Origin: JBGAPI01 sp044221335
Lineage (GTDB): Bacteria > Pseudomonadota > Gammaproteobacteria > Xanthomonadales > Ahniellaceae
NCBI GenBank assembly: GCA_044221335.1
Contig: JBGAPI010000018.1
Span: 1 to 64,000 of the forward strand
Length of the DNA: 64,000 nucleotides
Direction: 5' to 3'
Part shown: in pieces, positions 38,467 to 47,290 of the stretch
Layout of the letters: each line of letters opens with the position of its first letter
Position numbering within the stretch: the first letter of the stretch is position 1
Translations under genes and position numbers: made by a program
Notes under the pieces: generated by a model
The model's input: only the letters and a program-made list of their open reading frames with translations
Told to the model about the DNA's origin: nothing
The model's database searches: none

Positions 38467-39018
38467 TCAACTCTTCTGTGGCGGCGACTTGTCGGCGAGC
38501 GGATGCTCGTTCGCCGCGGCCTCCGCCGGATGGAAATTCAATTTGGCGCTCACCGATTCCGGCAGCAGCGCGGCGATCTGCAGCGACAGCGGCATGACCA
38601 GCGCGACGCCCTGCGACTCCTGCCACCAGCCGTCGCGTGGCAGCGGCGTGAAGCCCGCGAGCAGCACGCCGAGGCTCACCACCAGAACGCCCCGGACCAG
38701 CCCGAAAAGCATCCCGAACATGCGGTCCGTGCCGCTGAGGCCGGTGCTCTCGACCGCCCGCCGGAGCAGCCAGATCACGATCGCGCCGACCACCATGCTG
38801 ACGAAGAACACCAGCGTGTAGCCGACCGCGATCCGCGCCGAGGGCAGCTCGATCACCCGGGCGAACATCTCGCCCACCTGCTGTCCCAGCAGATACGCCG
38901 CCAGCACCGCCACGAACCACACCACCAGCGACATCACCTCCACCACCAGCCCGCGCCATAGTCCGATCAGGACCGACAGCAGCACGGCAGCGAGGATGAC
39001 GGCGTCGGCCGAGTTCAC
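38467..39018 (-). CDS. cvpA: CvpA family membrane protein
   Basis: This 183-residue inner-membrane protein has about four helices (roughly 5-25, 28-48, 62-84, 100-123). It carries the family signature 'NSADAVILAAVLLSVLIGLWRG' in split form and 'GTDRMFGMLFGLVRGVLVV'. The cytoplasmic C-terminus is charged. CvpA is linked to colicin V export and envelope stress in E. coli; its molecular activity is unclear. It sits between the SPOR protein gene and purF. Confidence 0.92.
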   Translation of the reverse strand: MNSADAVILAAVLLSVLIGLWRGLVVEVMSLVVWFVAVLAAYLLGQQVGEMFARVIELPSARIAVGYTLVFFVSMVVGAIVIWLLRRAVESTGLSGTDRMFGMLFGLVRGVLVVSLGVLLAGFTPLPRDGWWQESQGVALVMPLSLQIAALLPESVSAKLNFHPAEAAANEHPLADKSPPQKS

Positions 39019-39028
39019 GAACCGCGGT

Positions 39029-40123
39029 TCACGGATGCGAGACGACGATCGCGTCGCCGCCGAACTTCGCCTTCAGCGCGTCGCGCAGCTTGTCGGCGTT
39101 CGCGCGGACCGCTTCCGGTCCGACCCGCACGCGGTACAGGGTGGCCTTCTCGGTCTTCACCGGGTCGATGAAGCTGGCGAAGCCGGCATTGCGCAGCTGG
39201 TCGCGCTTGAGATTCGCCTCGGCCTCGGTGGCGAAGGCGCCGACCTGGACCGCCCAGCCGCTGACCCGCGGCGCGGGCGTCGCCGCCGCCGTCGCCGGCG
39301 GAGCCGCCGGCGTGCCCGCGGCGGCGGGCGACGCGGCAGCCGGCTTGGCCGACGCCACCGCCGGACGCGCCGGGCTGTCGTCGACCTCGACGATCGTGCC
39401 GGGCGCGTCGGCGCGCGCCGCCTTGCCCTTCAGTCGCGCGGCCTCGGCCTCGGAGCGATCGACGTAGGGGCCCGAGCGCACCCGGAAGCGCGGCTCGCCG
39501 TTCACGTCGACGTTGTCGGAATAGGCCTTCAGACCCGCCTTGACCAGGCTGGCGACCAGCGCGTCGACGTTTTCCTTCTTGGCATAGGTGCCGAAACTGA
39601 CGACGTAGCGACCGCCGCCGGTCGGAGGAGGATTGATCGGCGCCGGCGGCGCCGCGCCGGTCGCGGTGTTGGCCGCGGCGGCGGTCGCGGCGGCGGCGGC
39701 CGCGCCGGCGTCCTTCGACTGCTGGGCGGGCGACGCCGGAGCCGGACGCGCCGGGGTCGACGGGATCGTGCCACTGGCCGCCGGCCTGGCCGCATCGCCG
39801 GCGAGCGCGTCGGTCTTCGGCGGCGCGTGGGTGTCGACGACGGCCACTGGGGCATCGGTCCGTGCGGCCGTGGTTGGCATGCTGTTGTCGGGTGTCGCGG
39901 CCGGCTTGGCCGGAGCGGCGGCCGGAGCCGGCGCTGCACCGGGCGCGAGCGGCACCACGCGGGTCTCGAAGTTGCGTTCGGGGGCCTTCGGGATGGTGAG
40001 ATCGACGGCCTGCTGCTCGGTCTTCGGCGCGCCGCCGATCATCATCGGCACGAAGATCACGGCCAACACCACCAGCACAACGGCACCAATCAGGCGCTGC
40101 TTCAGAGCGGGATCCATGCGCAT
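39029..40123 (-). CDS. DedD-like protein with two SPOR domains
   Basis: This 364-residue protein has one N-terminal transmembrane helix (about 12-30) and a long Ala/Pro-rich periplasmic linker. Two SPOR domains follow, about 185-265 ('RYVVSFGTYAKKENVDALV') and about 290-364 ('GWAVQVGAFATEAEANLKR'). SPOR domains bind denuded peptidoglycan glycan strands at the septum, so it is probably a cell-division protein like DedD, which normally has only one SPOR. An in-frame ATG at 40117 is an equal start candidate. It is located between folC and cvpA. Confidence 0.87.
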   Translation of the reverse strand: MRMDPALKQRLIGAVVLVVLAVIFVPMMIGGAPKTEQQAVDLTIPKAPERNFETRVVPLAPGAAPAPAAAPAKPAATPDNSMPTTAARTDAPVAVVDTHAPPKTDALAGDAARPAASGTIPSTPARPAPASPAQQSKDAGAAAAAATAAAANTATGAAPPAPINPPPTGGGRYVVSFGTYAKKENVDALVASLVKAGLKAYSDNVDVNGEPRFRVRSGPYVDRSEAEAARLKGKAARADAPGTIVEVDDSPARPAVASAKPAAASPAAAGTPAAPPATAAATPAPRVSGWAVQVGAFATEAEANLKRDQLRNAGFASFIDPVKTEKATLYRVRVGPEAVRANADKLRDALKAKFGGDAIVVSHP

Positions 40124-40209
40124 CGACTCGTCGAGGGGACTCGCAAATTATAACGGTGGACGTGTTAACCCGGGTCTAAACGGACGACACGCCCGCGCTT
40201 CGCCCGCCG

Positions 40210-41496
40210 TCACCGCGATTCGTCCCGGGTCGCCCGGAGCACCGCGGCGACGGTGAAGAAGGATCCGAAGGCCAGCACGCGACCGCCCTCGCCCACTGCG
40301 GCACGCGCTGCGACGAGCGCCGCGGCGATGTCCGGATGGGTGTCGATCGCGGCCTTGGGCAGCGCTATCGCCACGCGATCGCGCAGCGCCGCCGCCGACA
40401 GGCCACGCGGCGACTCCGCGGCGAGGCCGCCGAGATGCCAGCGCGCGATCCGCTCGCCGAGTGCCGCGACCACTCCCGCGATGTCCTTGTCGCCCAGCGC
40501 CGCGAACACGGCGTGGGTCGGCTTCTGCGGCTGCGCGTCGAGCCAGTCCGCGAGCGAGCGGGCGGCCTGCGGATTGTGGCCGACGTCGATCCACAGCTCC
40601 GGAGCTCGCGCCAGGCGCTGCAGGCGACCGGCAACGGCCGCGAAGTGAACGCCGGCGGCCACCACTGGGCTAAACGGGAGGCGATCGGTCAATGCGTACA
40701 GCGCGGCGATCGCCGTGGCGGCGTTGTCGACCTGCACCGCGCCAGCGAGTTGGGGGAGCGGCACCCTGAACGTGAAGCCGCCCCGGTGTTGCCACCAGAA
40801 TTGCGATACCCCGTGGACGTCGAGTCGTGCGCTGAAGTCCATGCCGCGCCGGATCAGCACCGCCCCGGAGGCCACTGCCACATCGAGCAGCCCGGCCGGC
40901 GGATCCGCCTCGCCGATCACCAGCGGCCGCCCGGCGCGCGCGATTCCGGCCTTCTCTCGGCCGATCGCGTCACGGTCGTCGCCGAGCCAGTCCTGGTGGT
41001 CGAGGTCGATGGTGGTGACGACCGCGACGTCGGCGTCGATCAGATTCACGGCGTCGAGTCGGCCGCCGAGGCCAACCTCGAGTACCGCGACCTCGACCGC
41101 AGCGCGAGCGAACAGGTCGATCGCCGCCAGCGTGCCGACCTCGAAATAGGTCAGCGCCACGTCGCCGCGAGCCTTGTCGATCCGCTCGAAGGCCGCACAG
41201 AGCGCCGCGTCGTCGACCGGCAGGTCGTCGATCGCGACCCGTTCGTTGTAGCGCTCGAGATGCGGCGACGTGTAGGCGCCGACGCGGACGCCGGCCCGGC
41301 GCAGCATCGCGACCAGGAACGCGACGGTCGAGCCCTTGCCGTTGGTGCCGCCGACCGTGATCACGATCGGCGCCGGTCGCGGCGCGCCCATGGCAAGCCA
41401 GACGGCGCGAACGCGGTCGAGGCCGAGTTCGATCTCATGCGGGTGGCTGGCGCTGATCCGCGCCAGCCAGGTGTCGAGGTCGACCGCGACGCTCAT
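40210..41496 (-). CDS. folC: Folylpolyglutamate/dihydrofolate synthase FolC
   Basis: This 428-residue cytoplasmic ligase adds glutamate to dihydropteroate and folates. The ATP loop GGTNGKGST is at residues 49-57, followed by 'TSPHLERYNERVAI', 'LEVGLGGRLDAVN' and 'DVGHNPQAARSL', all canonical. The start at 41496 matches the usual N-terminus. It follows accD by 85 bp; the gap holds a REP-like palindrome, so the two may be partly uncoupled. Confidence 0.96.
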   Translation of the reverse strand: MSVAVDLDTWLARISASHPHEIELGLDRVRAVWLAMGAPRPAPIVITVGGTNGKGSTVAFLVAMLRRAGVRVGAYTSPHLERYNERVAIDDLPVDDAALCAAFERIDKARGDVALTYFEVGTLAAIDLFARAAVEVAVLEVGLGGRLDAVNLIDADVAVVTTIDLDHQDWLGDDRDAIGREKAGIARAGRPLVIGEADPPAGLLDVAVASGAVLIRRGMDFSARLDVHGVSQFWWQHRGGFTFRVPLPQLAGAVQVDNAATAIAALYALTDRLPFSPVVAAGVHFAAVAGRLQRLARAPELWIDVGHNPQAARSLADWLDAQPQKPTHAVFAALGDKDIAGVVAALGERIARWHLGGLAAESPRGLSAAALRDRVAIALPKAAIDTHPDIAAALVAARAAVGEGGRVLAFGSFFTVAAVLRATRDESR

Positions 41497-41508
41497 CTGT
41501 TCTCGAGG

Positions 41509-41525
41509 GGCGGGCACTGCCCGCC
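41509..41525. repeat. REP-like palindrome between accD and folC
   Basis: GGCGGGCA-C-TGCCCGCC has perfect 8-bp arms and is followed by CATCGCGAGGCG, as in other family members. It sits 12 bp upstream of the folC start, an unusual position for this family, which otherwise lies at gene ends. Confidence 0.8.
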
Positions 41526-41581
41526 ATCGCGAGGCGTCCGGGCGAAGACGCGCTGTGCGCGCCCTGCGCGACGCCCGTCGA

Positions 41582-42481
41582 TCAAGTCGCCGCCGCCGGC
41601 TCGGTCGCGTCGATGCAGGCCGCCGGGGCATCCATGCGCTGCATCAGCGCCAGCAGTGCCGCGAGCTTGTCGCGCATGTGGCGGCGGTCGACGATCAGGT
41701 CGATGGCGCCGTGCTCGAGCAGGAACTCGCTGCGCTGGAAGCCTTCCGGCAGGGTCTCGCGCACCGTCTGCTCGATCACCCGCGGTCCGGCGAAGCCGAT
41801 CAGCGCCTGCGGCTCGCCGACGTTGATGTCGCCCAGCATGCCGAGGCTCGCCGAGACGCCGCCGGTGGTCGGGTGGGTCAGCACGGAGACGTAGGGCACG
41901 CCGGCCTCGCGCAGTCGCGCGATCGCCGCCGAGGTCTTCGCCATCTGCATCAGCGAGAACAGTCCCTCCTGCATCCGCGCGCCGCCGGTCGCCGAGAAGC
42001 AGACCAGCGGGATGCGCTTCTCGAGCGCGTATTCGGCGGCCAGCGTGAAACGCTCGCCGACCACCGAGCCCATCGAACCGCCCATGAAGGAGAACTCGAA
42101 GGCGCAGGCGGCGAGCGGCCGACCCTTCAGGCGGCCGTGCATCGCGACCAGCGCGTCGCTCTCGCCGGTGGCCTGCTGAGTGGCGGTGATGCGGTCCTTG
42201 TACTTCTTCGAATCGCGGAACTTCAGCGCGTCCACCGGGCCGAGATCGGCGCCGAGTTCGACGGTGCTGTCGCCGTCGAAGAACTGGGAGAGGCGCTCGC
42301 GTGCGCCGATCGCCATGTGGTGCCCGCACTTCGGACAGACCTTCTGCTGCGCCTCCAGCTCCGGCTGGTACAGCGCGGCCTGGCAGCTGTCGCATTTCAC
42401 CCACAGGCCCTCCGGCACGTTGCGCTTGGCAGCGCCCTGCGTGCGGATTCCCTTCGGCATCAGTTTCGACAACCAGCTCAT
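41582..42481 (-). CDS. accD: Acetyl-CoA carboxylase carboxyltransferase beta subunit AccD
   Basis: This 299-residue beta subunit transfers the carboxyl group from biotin to acetyl-CoA in fatty-acid synthesis. The zinc ribbon cysteines are C30, C33, C49 and C52 ('KCDSCQ', 'VCPKCGHHM'). The crotonase-like core shows 'EFSFMGGSMGSVVGE', 'SATGGARMQEG' and 'HPTTGGVSASLGMLGD'. Length and sequence are canonical. It diverges from rapZ across 156 bp and leads the folC-purF run. Confidence 0.97.
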   Translation of the reverse strand: MSWLSKLMPKGIRTQGAAKRNVPEGLWVKCDSCQAALYQPELEAQQKVCPKCGHHMAIGARERLSQFFDGDSTVELGADLGPVDALKFRDSKKYKDRITATQQATGESDALVAMHGRLKGRPLAACAFEFSFMGGSMGSVVGERFTLAAEYALEKRIPLVCFSATGGARMQEGLFSLMQMAKTSAAIARLREAGVPYVSVLTHPTTGGVSASLGMLGDINVGEPQALIGFAGPRVIEQTVRETLPEGFQRSEFLLEHGAIDLIVDRRHMRDKLAALLALMQRMDAPAACIDATEPAAAT

Positions 42482-42637
42482 GGACGAAGAATCGGTGGGG
42501 ACGGCCGCACATCCTAACCCCGAATGCCGGGAGGCGGGAATCGCCGGCGTTTGACCGGCCCGCCTGCCTGCCCGCCGATCCTCGGATCGGCGGGCCCGAA
42601 CGGGCCTCCGTTCATCGCGAGCGATTACACTCGGTCC

Positions 42638-43540
42638 ATGTCCCAGCCCAGCGCCGCCACTCCGACGCATCCTCCCGCCGCCGGCACCCAGATCGCGATC
42701 GTCAGCGGCCTGTCCGGCTCCGGCAAGACCATCGCGCTGCGCACGCTTGAGGACCTCGAGCACTACTGCGTCGACAACCTGCCGGTCGAGCTCATCCCGG
42801 CCTTCGTCGACGCGCTGACCCGCGACCCGCCGAACCGCTTCCCGCTGCTCGCAGTCGGCGTCGACGTGCGCAACCGCGCCGAGCACCTGTCGCGCCTGCC
42901 GGCGATCATGGCGACGCTCGCCGAGCGCGGGATCTCCTGCCGGCTGCTGTTCCTCGACACCCGCGACGAGATCCTGTTCAAGCGCTTCTCCGACACCCGC
43001 CGCCGCCATCCGCTGACCGGCGACGGCGTGCCGCTGGCGGATGCCATCGCTCTGGAGCGTCGCGTGCTGCGTCCGCTGGTGGCGATCGCCGACCAGGTGA
43101 TCGACACCTCGGACATGAACGTGCACCAGCTGCGCCGCCGCATCGCCACCGAGTTCTCTGCGGCGACCCCGGGCCTGTCGCTGCTGATCGAATCCTTCGC
43201 CTACAAGCGCGGCGTGCCGGCCGACGCCGACTTCGTGTTCGACGCCCGCTGCCTGCCGAATCCGCATTGGGAGCCGACCCTGCGGCCGCTGTCCGGCCGC
43301 GATGCCGCGGTCTGCCAGTACTTCGAGCGGCTGCCGGAAGTGGCCGAGTACCTGGGGGCGATCAATGCCTTCATCAGCCGCTGGCTGCCGCGCTTCGAGG
43401 CCGAGCAGCGCAACTACGTCACCGTCGGCATCGGCTGCACCGGCGGGCGCCACCGCTCGGTGTACCTGGTCGAGCGCATCGCGGCGCTGCAGCGGGTGAA
43501 CCGCAGTTCGGTCATCGTGTTCCATCGGGAGCTGGAATGA
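42638..43540 (+). CDS. rapZ: RNase adapter protein RapZ
   Basis: This 300-residue nucleotide-binding protein has Walker A GLSGSGKT at residues 24-31. The C-terminal domain includes 'FVFDARCLPNPHWEPTLRPLSGRD' in parts and 'TVGIGCTGGRHRSVYLVERI'. In E. coli RapZ senses glucosamine-6-phosphate and delivers the sRNA GlmZ to RNase E; elsewhere its RNA role is not shown. The start at 42638 gives the canonical length; the frame is open further upstream. Its stop overlaps the EIIA start (ATGA), linking it to the PTS genes. Confidence 0.95.
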   Translation: MSQPSAATPTHPPAAGTQIAIVSGLSGSGKTIALRTLEDLEHYCVDNLPVELIPAFVDALTRDPPNRFPLLAVGVDVRNRAEHLSRLPAIMATLAERGISCRLLFLDTRDEILFKRFSDTRRRHPLTGDGVPLADAIALERRVLRPLVAIADQVIDTSDMNVHQLRRRIATEFSAATPGLSLLIESFAYKRGVPADADFVFDARCLPNPHWEPTLRPLSGRDAAVCQYFERLPEVAEYLGAINAFISRWLPRFEAEQRNYVTVGIGCTGGRHRSVYLVERIAALQRVNRSSVIVFHRELE

Positions 43541-43929
43541 AGGTCGCGGTCCTGCTGCTCACCCACACCGGCCTCGGCACCGCGCTGGTCAACGCCTCGC
43601 GCGGCGCACTCGGCAACCTGCCGCTGCCGGTCGAGGCGGCCGACTACCGTAACGGCGAGGACATCGAAGTGGCGGTGACCCGCGCGGCGCGCGCGCTGCG
43701 CTCGGTCGACCAGGGCGCCGGTGTGCTGGTGCTGACCGACCTCTTCGGCGCGACACCCAGCAACATCGCCGCACGGCTCGCGCGCGAGACCAGTCGCCTG
43801 CGCCGCGTCTCCGGCGTGAACCTGCCGATGCTGCTCCGGATCATGAACTACCCGGAGCAGGACCTGGATGCGCTGGCGGCGACGGCGAGCGGCGGCGGTC
43901 GCAACGGAGTCATCGTCGATCAAGGGTAG
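43537..43929 (+). CDS. PTS EIIA component, mannose family
   Basis: This 130-residue cytoplasmic phosphocarrier of the mannose-type EIIA fold has a phosphoryl histidine at H10 in 'LLTHTGLG'. 'VLTDLFGATPSNIA' is the second family motif. It overlaps rapZ by ATGA and is followed 56 bp later by ptsH. No EIIB or EIIC gene is adjacent, so it is probably a regulatory rather than a sugar-transporting EIIA, as in other proteobacteria with this arrangement. Confidence 0.93.
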   Translation: MKVAVLLLTHTGLGTALVNASRGALGNLPLPVEAADYRNGEDIEVAVTRAARALRSVDQGAGVLVLTDLFGATPSNIAARLARETSRLRRVSGVNLPMLLRIMNYPEQDLDALAATASGGGRNGVIVDQG

Positions 43930-43985
43930 AGCGGGCCCCGGTCCGCTCTCCACGCAACGAGCAGCAATCGAATCGAGGTGCCCAG

Positions 43986-44252
43986 GTGATCGAGCGCGAA
44001 GTCGAGGTCGTCAATCCGCTGGGCCTGCACGCCCGCACCTCGGCGAAGCTGGCGCAGTTCGCGTCGAGTTTCGGCTGCACCATCAGCGTCGTGAAGGGTC
44101 AGCGCGAGGTCAACGCGAAGAGCATCATGGGCCTGATGCTGCTGGCCGCGAGCTGCGGCACCCGCCTGCTGATCCGCTGCAGCGGCGTCGACGAGCGCGA
44201 CGCGTCCGACGCGCTCGTCGCTCTGTTCGCGCGCGGCTTCGGGGAGACATGA
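43986..44252 (+). CDS. ptsH: PTS phosphocarrier protein HPr
   Basis: This 88-residue HPr carries phosphate from enzyme I on H15 ('PLGLHARTSAK'). The regulatory serine S46 lies in 'AKSIMGLM', the site used by HPr kinase in organisms that have it. The start is GTG at 43986 with GAGGTG upstream. Its TGA overlaps the ptsI start (ATGA). No hprK gene is adjacent to rapZ here. Confidence 0.95.
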   Translation: MIEREVEVVNPLGLHARTSAKLAQFASSFGCTISVVKGQREVNAKSIMGLMLLAASCGTRLLIRCSGVDERDASDALVALFARGFGET

Positions 44253-45976
44253 GCCGCATCCGCCGCGAATGGCAGGGACAACCCGGCGCCGCCGGGCGTG
44301 CCAGCGGCCGCGCCCGGGTGGTGGCGCCGCTGGCGCTGGACCGCGACGCCGCGCCGCTCGACCGCGCCGAGGTCCCGGCCGAGGCGCAGCGCCTGCTGCG
44401 GGCGGTCACCAGCGCGCGCGCCGAACTCGCCACCCTCGCCCGCCGGCTGCGCCGCGACCGCAAGTCCGAGCTCGCCGACCTGATCGACGCCCACGTCCTG
44501 CTGCTCGACGACGGCCACTTCGCCAACAGCCTGCTGGCCCACGTGGTCGATCGGCAGATGACGGCCGGCGCCGCGCTGGCGGCGCAGCGCGACGAGCTGG
44601 TCGCCGCCTTCCAGGCGATGGAGGACGACTACCTCAAGTCGCGCTCGGAGGACATCGAGCATGTGATCGAGCGGATCGCCGCGGCGCTCGCGCGGCGGCC
44701 GACCGGCGAACGCCGGCGTGCGCTGGAGAAGGGCACCGTGGTGGTCTGCGCGCAGCTGTCGCCGACCGAGGTCGACCGCTGGGTCGAGCAGGGCGCCGTG
44801 GCGATCGTGCAGGCCAGCGGCAGTCCGTTCTCGCACGGCGCGATCCTCGCGCGCACGCTGGGCGTGCCGCTGGTCTGTGGCGTCGACGGCATCCTCGGCG
44901 AGGTCGGCGACGAGGACCTGCTGCTGGTCGACGCCGACGCCGGCCGGGTGGTGCTTGCGCCCGACGTCGTCGACCTCACCCGGCTGCGCGAGGCGCAGCG
45001 CGCCGACGCCCGCGCGCAGCGCGCCCGCTCGCGGCTGAAGCGCGCCGGCAGCACCACCGCCGACGGCCACCGGATCGAGGTCTGGGCGAATGCCGACCAG
45101 CCCGAGGACTTCGCGCGTGCGCGGCGACTCGACGTGACCGGCATCGGCCTGCTGCGCTCCGAGGCCCTGGTGCTGCGCGGCATCGACCCGCTCGACGAGG
45201 AAGGCCAGTTCCGTGTCTATCGCGATGCGGTGCTGGCGATGGCCGGCCGGCCGGTGGTGCTGCGCAGCTTCGACCTGCCGCCGGAGCGTCCCGAGGGCGG
45301 CGCCGAGCGCAGCCACGAGGCGCATCCCGCGCTGGGCCTGCGCGGCGTGCGCTGGTCGCTGGCGCGACCGGCCGCGACCCGCGTGCAACTGCGCGCGCTG
45401 CTGCGCGCCGCGATCTACGGCCCGCTGCAGCTGCTGCTGCCGATGGTCACGGAGGCCGGGCAGGTGCTCGCGATGCGTCGCCTGCTCGACGAGGCGCGCG
45501 CCTCGCTCGCCGGCGAGACGGCGAAGCCCCCGCCGGCGGTCGCGGTCGGCGCGATGATCGAAGTGCCGTCGGCGGCGCTGACCGCGGCGACGCTGGCGAA
45601 GGCCGCCGACTTCCTCGCGATCGGCAGCAACGACCTGGTCCAGTACACCCTCGCGGCCGACCGCAACAACGCCGCGGTGAGCGCCAGCTACGACCCTTTC
45701 CACCCGGCGGTGCTGCGCCTCGTGGCGATGACCGTCGAGGCTGCGGCGAAGGCACGCCGGCCGCTGTCGGTCTGCGGCGAACTCGCTGCGGACCCGCGCT
45801 TCCTGCCGATCCTGATCGCGCTCGGTGTCGAGGTGCTGAGCGTCCGCGTCAGCGCGGTGCTGGACGTGCGCGAGCGGCTGCTCGGACTGTCGCGGAAGGG
45901 CTTGCGGCAACGCCTGTCGGCGTTGCTGGCGGGCGGCGACAGCGCGGCGGTACGCGGCTGGGTCGAGTCGTTGTAG
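44249..45976 (+). CDS. ptsI: PTS enzyme I (PEP-protein phosphotransferase)
   Basis: This 575-residue cytoplasmic enzyme autophosphorylates from PEP and passes phosphate to HPr. The phosphohistidine is H196 in 'GSPFSHGAILAR'. The PEP-binding barrel has 'LLRSEALVL', 'RSFDLPPE', 'AIGSNDLVQYTLAADRN' and the general-acid Cys in 'SVCGELAADPRF'. The usual GGDK after the RxxD motif is replaced by PPERPEGG. The gene ends with a TAG that forms the edge of a palindromic element, and its last 24 bases recur in the repeats that follow. Confidence 0.94.
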   Translation: MSRIRREWQGQPGAAGRASGRARVVAPLALDRDAAPLDRAEVPAEAQRLLRAVTSARAELATLARRLRRDRKSELADLIDAHVLLLDDGHFANSLLAHVVDRQMTAGAALAAQRDELVAAFQAMEDDYLKSRSEDIEHVIERIAAALARRPTGERRRALEKGTVVVCAQLSPTEVDRWVEQGAVAIVQASGSPFSHGAILARTLGVPLVCGVDGILGEVGDEDLLLVDADAGRVVLAPDVVDLTRLREAQRADARAQRARSRLKRAGSTTADGHRIEVWANADQPEDFARARRLDVTGIGLLRSEALVLRGIDPLDEEGQFRVYRDAVLAMAGRPVVLRSFDLPPERPEGGAERSHEAHPALGLRGVRWSLARPAATRVQLRALLRAAIYGPLQLLLPMVTEAGQVLAMRRLLDEARASLAGETAKPPPAVAVGAMIEVPSAALTAATLAKAADFLAIGSNDLVQYTLAADRNNAAVSASYDPFHPAVLRLVAMTVEAAAKARRPLSVCGELAADPRFLPILIALGVEVLSVRVSAVLDVRERLLGLSRKGLRQRLSALLAGGDSAAVRGWVESL

Positions 45977-46345
45977 GGCGGACACTGTCCGCCGTTGCGA
46001 GGCGCCTCGCGATGGCGCGCGGTGCGCGCCCTACGCCCCACCCAGTGTCGGTGCGCGGCTGGGTCGCGTCGTTGCGGGGCGGCCACTGGCCGCCGTTGCT
46101 AGGCGCCTCGCGATGGCGCGCAGTGCGCGCCCTACGCCCCACCCAGTGTCGGTGCGCGGCTGGGTCGCGTCGTTGCGGGGCGGCCACTGGCCGCCGTTGC
46201 TAGGCGCCTCGCGATGGCGCGCGGTGCGCGCCCTACACCCCACCAAGAGTCGGTGCGGGGCTGGGTCGCGTCGTTGCGGGGCGGCCACTGGCCGCCGTTG
46301 CTAGGCGCCTCGCGACGGCGCGCGGTGCGCGCCCTACACCCCGCC
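45950..46345. repeat. Four tandem copies of a 101-bp unit spanning the ptsI-psd junction
   Basis: Copies begin at 45950, 46051, 46152 and 46253, exactly 101 bp apart. Each contains the ptsI 3' end (GCGGCTGGGTCG...TCGTTG), a 17-bp palindrome (GGCGGNCA-C-TGNCCGCC at 45977, 46078, 46179, 46280), GAGGCGCCTC or AGGCGCCTCG, GCGCGC...GCGCGCCCTAC, and a segment matching the psd 3' end. Only the first copy keeps TAG after TCGTTG; the others have CGG. No gene lies in the 357-bp gap. Confidence 0.92.
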
Positions 46346-47185
46346 CAGCGTCGCCAGAGTCTGCCCCACCAGCACCGGCGCCTGCGGACCGAGGCGGCGG
46401 TCGAACGCGGCCCTGGCCGCGGCCGGCACCAGCACGATCACCGTCGAGCCCATGTTGAAGCGGCCGAGTTCGGCGCCGCGCTCGAGGCGGAGGTCGCGGC
46501 CGCGGTAGTCGCGACGGACGATGGCGGTCGCGTAAGGCGGGATCTCCACGCCGTTCCACACCGTCTCCACGCCACTCACCAGCATCGCGCCGACCAGCAC
46601 CACGGCCATCGGCCCGAACTCGGTGTCGAAGTGGCAGACCAGTCGCTCGTTGCGGGCGAACAGGCGCGGCACCGAGGAGACCGTGTGCGGCGCGACCGAG
46701 AACAGCTTGCCGGGGACGTGCAGGGTCTCGGTCAGGGTGCCGGTGAACGGCATGTGGACGCGGTGATAGTCGCGCGGCGAGAGGTACACGGTGGCGAACG
46801 CGCCGTCGCGGAATTCCGCCGCCTTGTCCTCGCCGCCGAGCAGTTCGGCGACGGTGTAGGTGTGGCCCTTGGCCTGCAGGATGGCGTCGCCGTCGATCGG
46901 GCCGAGTGCGCTGATCTTCCCGTCCGCCGGCATCAGGAAGGCCGCCGGCGCGCTGTCGAAATGCCGCGCGCCGGGCTTCAGCGTCCGGGTGAAGAAGGCG
47001 TTGAAGTGCGGGTAGTCGTCGAGCTTCGCGCTCGCCGCCTCGGCGAGATTGATCGTGTAGATCCTGGACAAGGTCCGGATCATCAGGTTCTTCCACGGCG
47101 CGAAGCGCCAGCGGGTGGCGGCGTAGACGATCCGGGTCAGCAGCTTCTGCGGGACCAGGTGTTGCAGGACGACGATCGGGCGCAT
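46334..47185 (-). CDS. psd: Phosphatidylserine decarboxylase proenzyme Psd
   Basis: This 283-residue inner-membrane enzyme converts phosphatidylserine to phosphatidylethanolamine. It self-cleaves at G246-S247 to form the pyruvoyl group; the motif reads MGST here rather than the more common LGST. Asp88 ('PADGK') and His144 ('YHRVHMPFTG') complete the self-processing triad. The start at 47185 gives the canonical N-terminus. Its TAG stop lies in the palindromic repeat shared with ptsI. Confidence 0.95.
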   Translation of the reverse strand: MRPIVVLQHLVPQKLLTRIVYAATRWRFAPWKNLMIRTLSRIYTINLAEAASAKLDDYPHFNAFFTRTLKPGARHFDSAPAAFLMPADGKISALGPIDGDAILQAKGHTYTVAELLGGEDKAAEFRDGAFATVYLSPRDYHRVHMPFTGTLTETLHVPGKLFSVAPHTVSSVPRLFARNERLVCHFDTEFGPMAVVLVGAMLVSGVETVWNGVEIPPYATAIVRRDYRGRDLRLERGAELGRFNMGSTVIVLVPAAARAAFDRRLGPQAPVLVGQTLATLGGV

Positions 47186-47235
47186 GGGGTCGATTCTGGC
47201 GAGGATCAGCCGATCAAGGTAGCACGCAGTCGTAG

Positions 47236-47252
47236 GGCGGGCACTGCCCGCC
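47236..47252. repeat. REP-like palindrome between SCO1 and psd
   Basis: GTAGGGCGGGCACTGCCCGCCATCGC carries the 17-bp palindrome GGCGGGCA-C-TGCCCGCC, 38 bp beyond the SCO1 stop. Next to that stop, GGGGTCAGAGCCGACCCTA supplies the reverse complement of the SCO1 TAG. Confidence 0.8.
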
Positions 47253-47290
47253 ATCGCCAGGACGCCTCGCGATGGGGGTCAGAGCCGACC

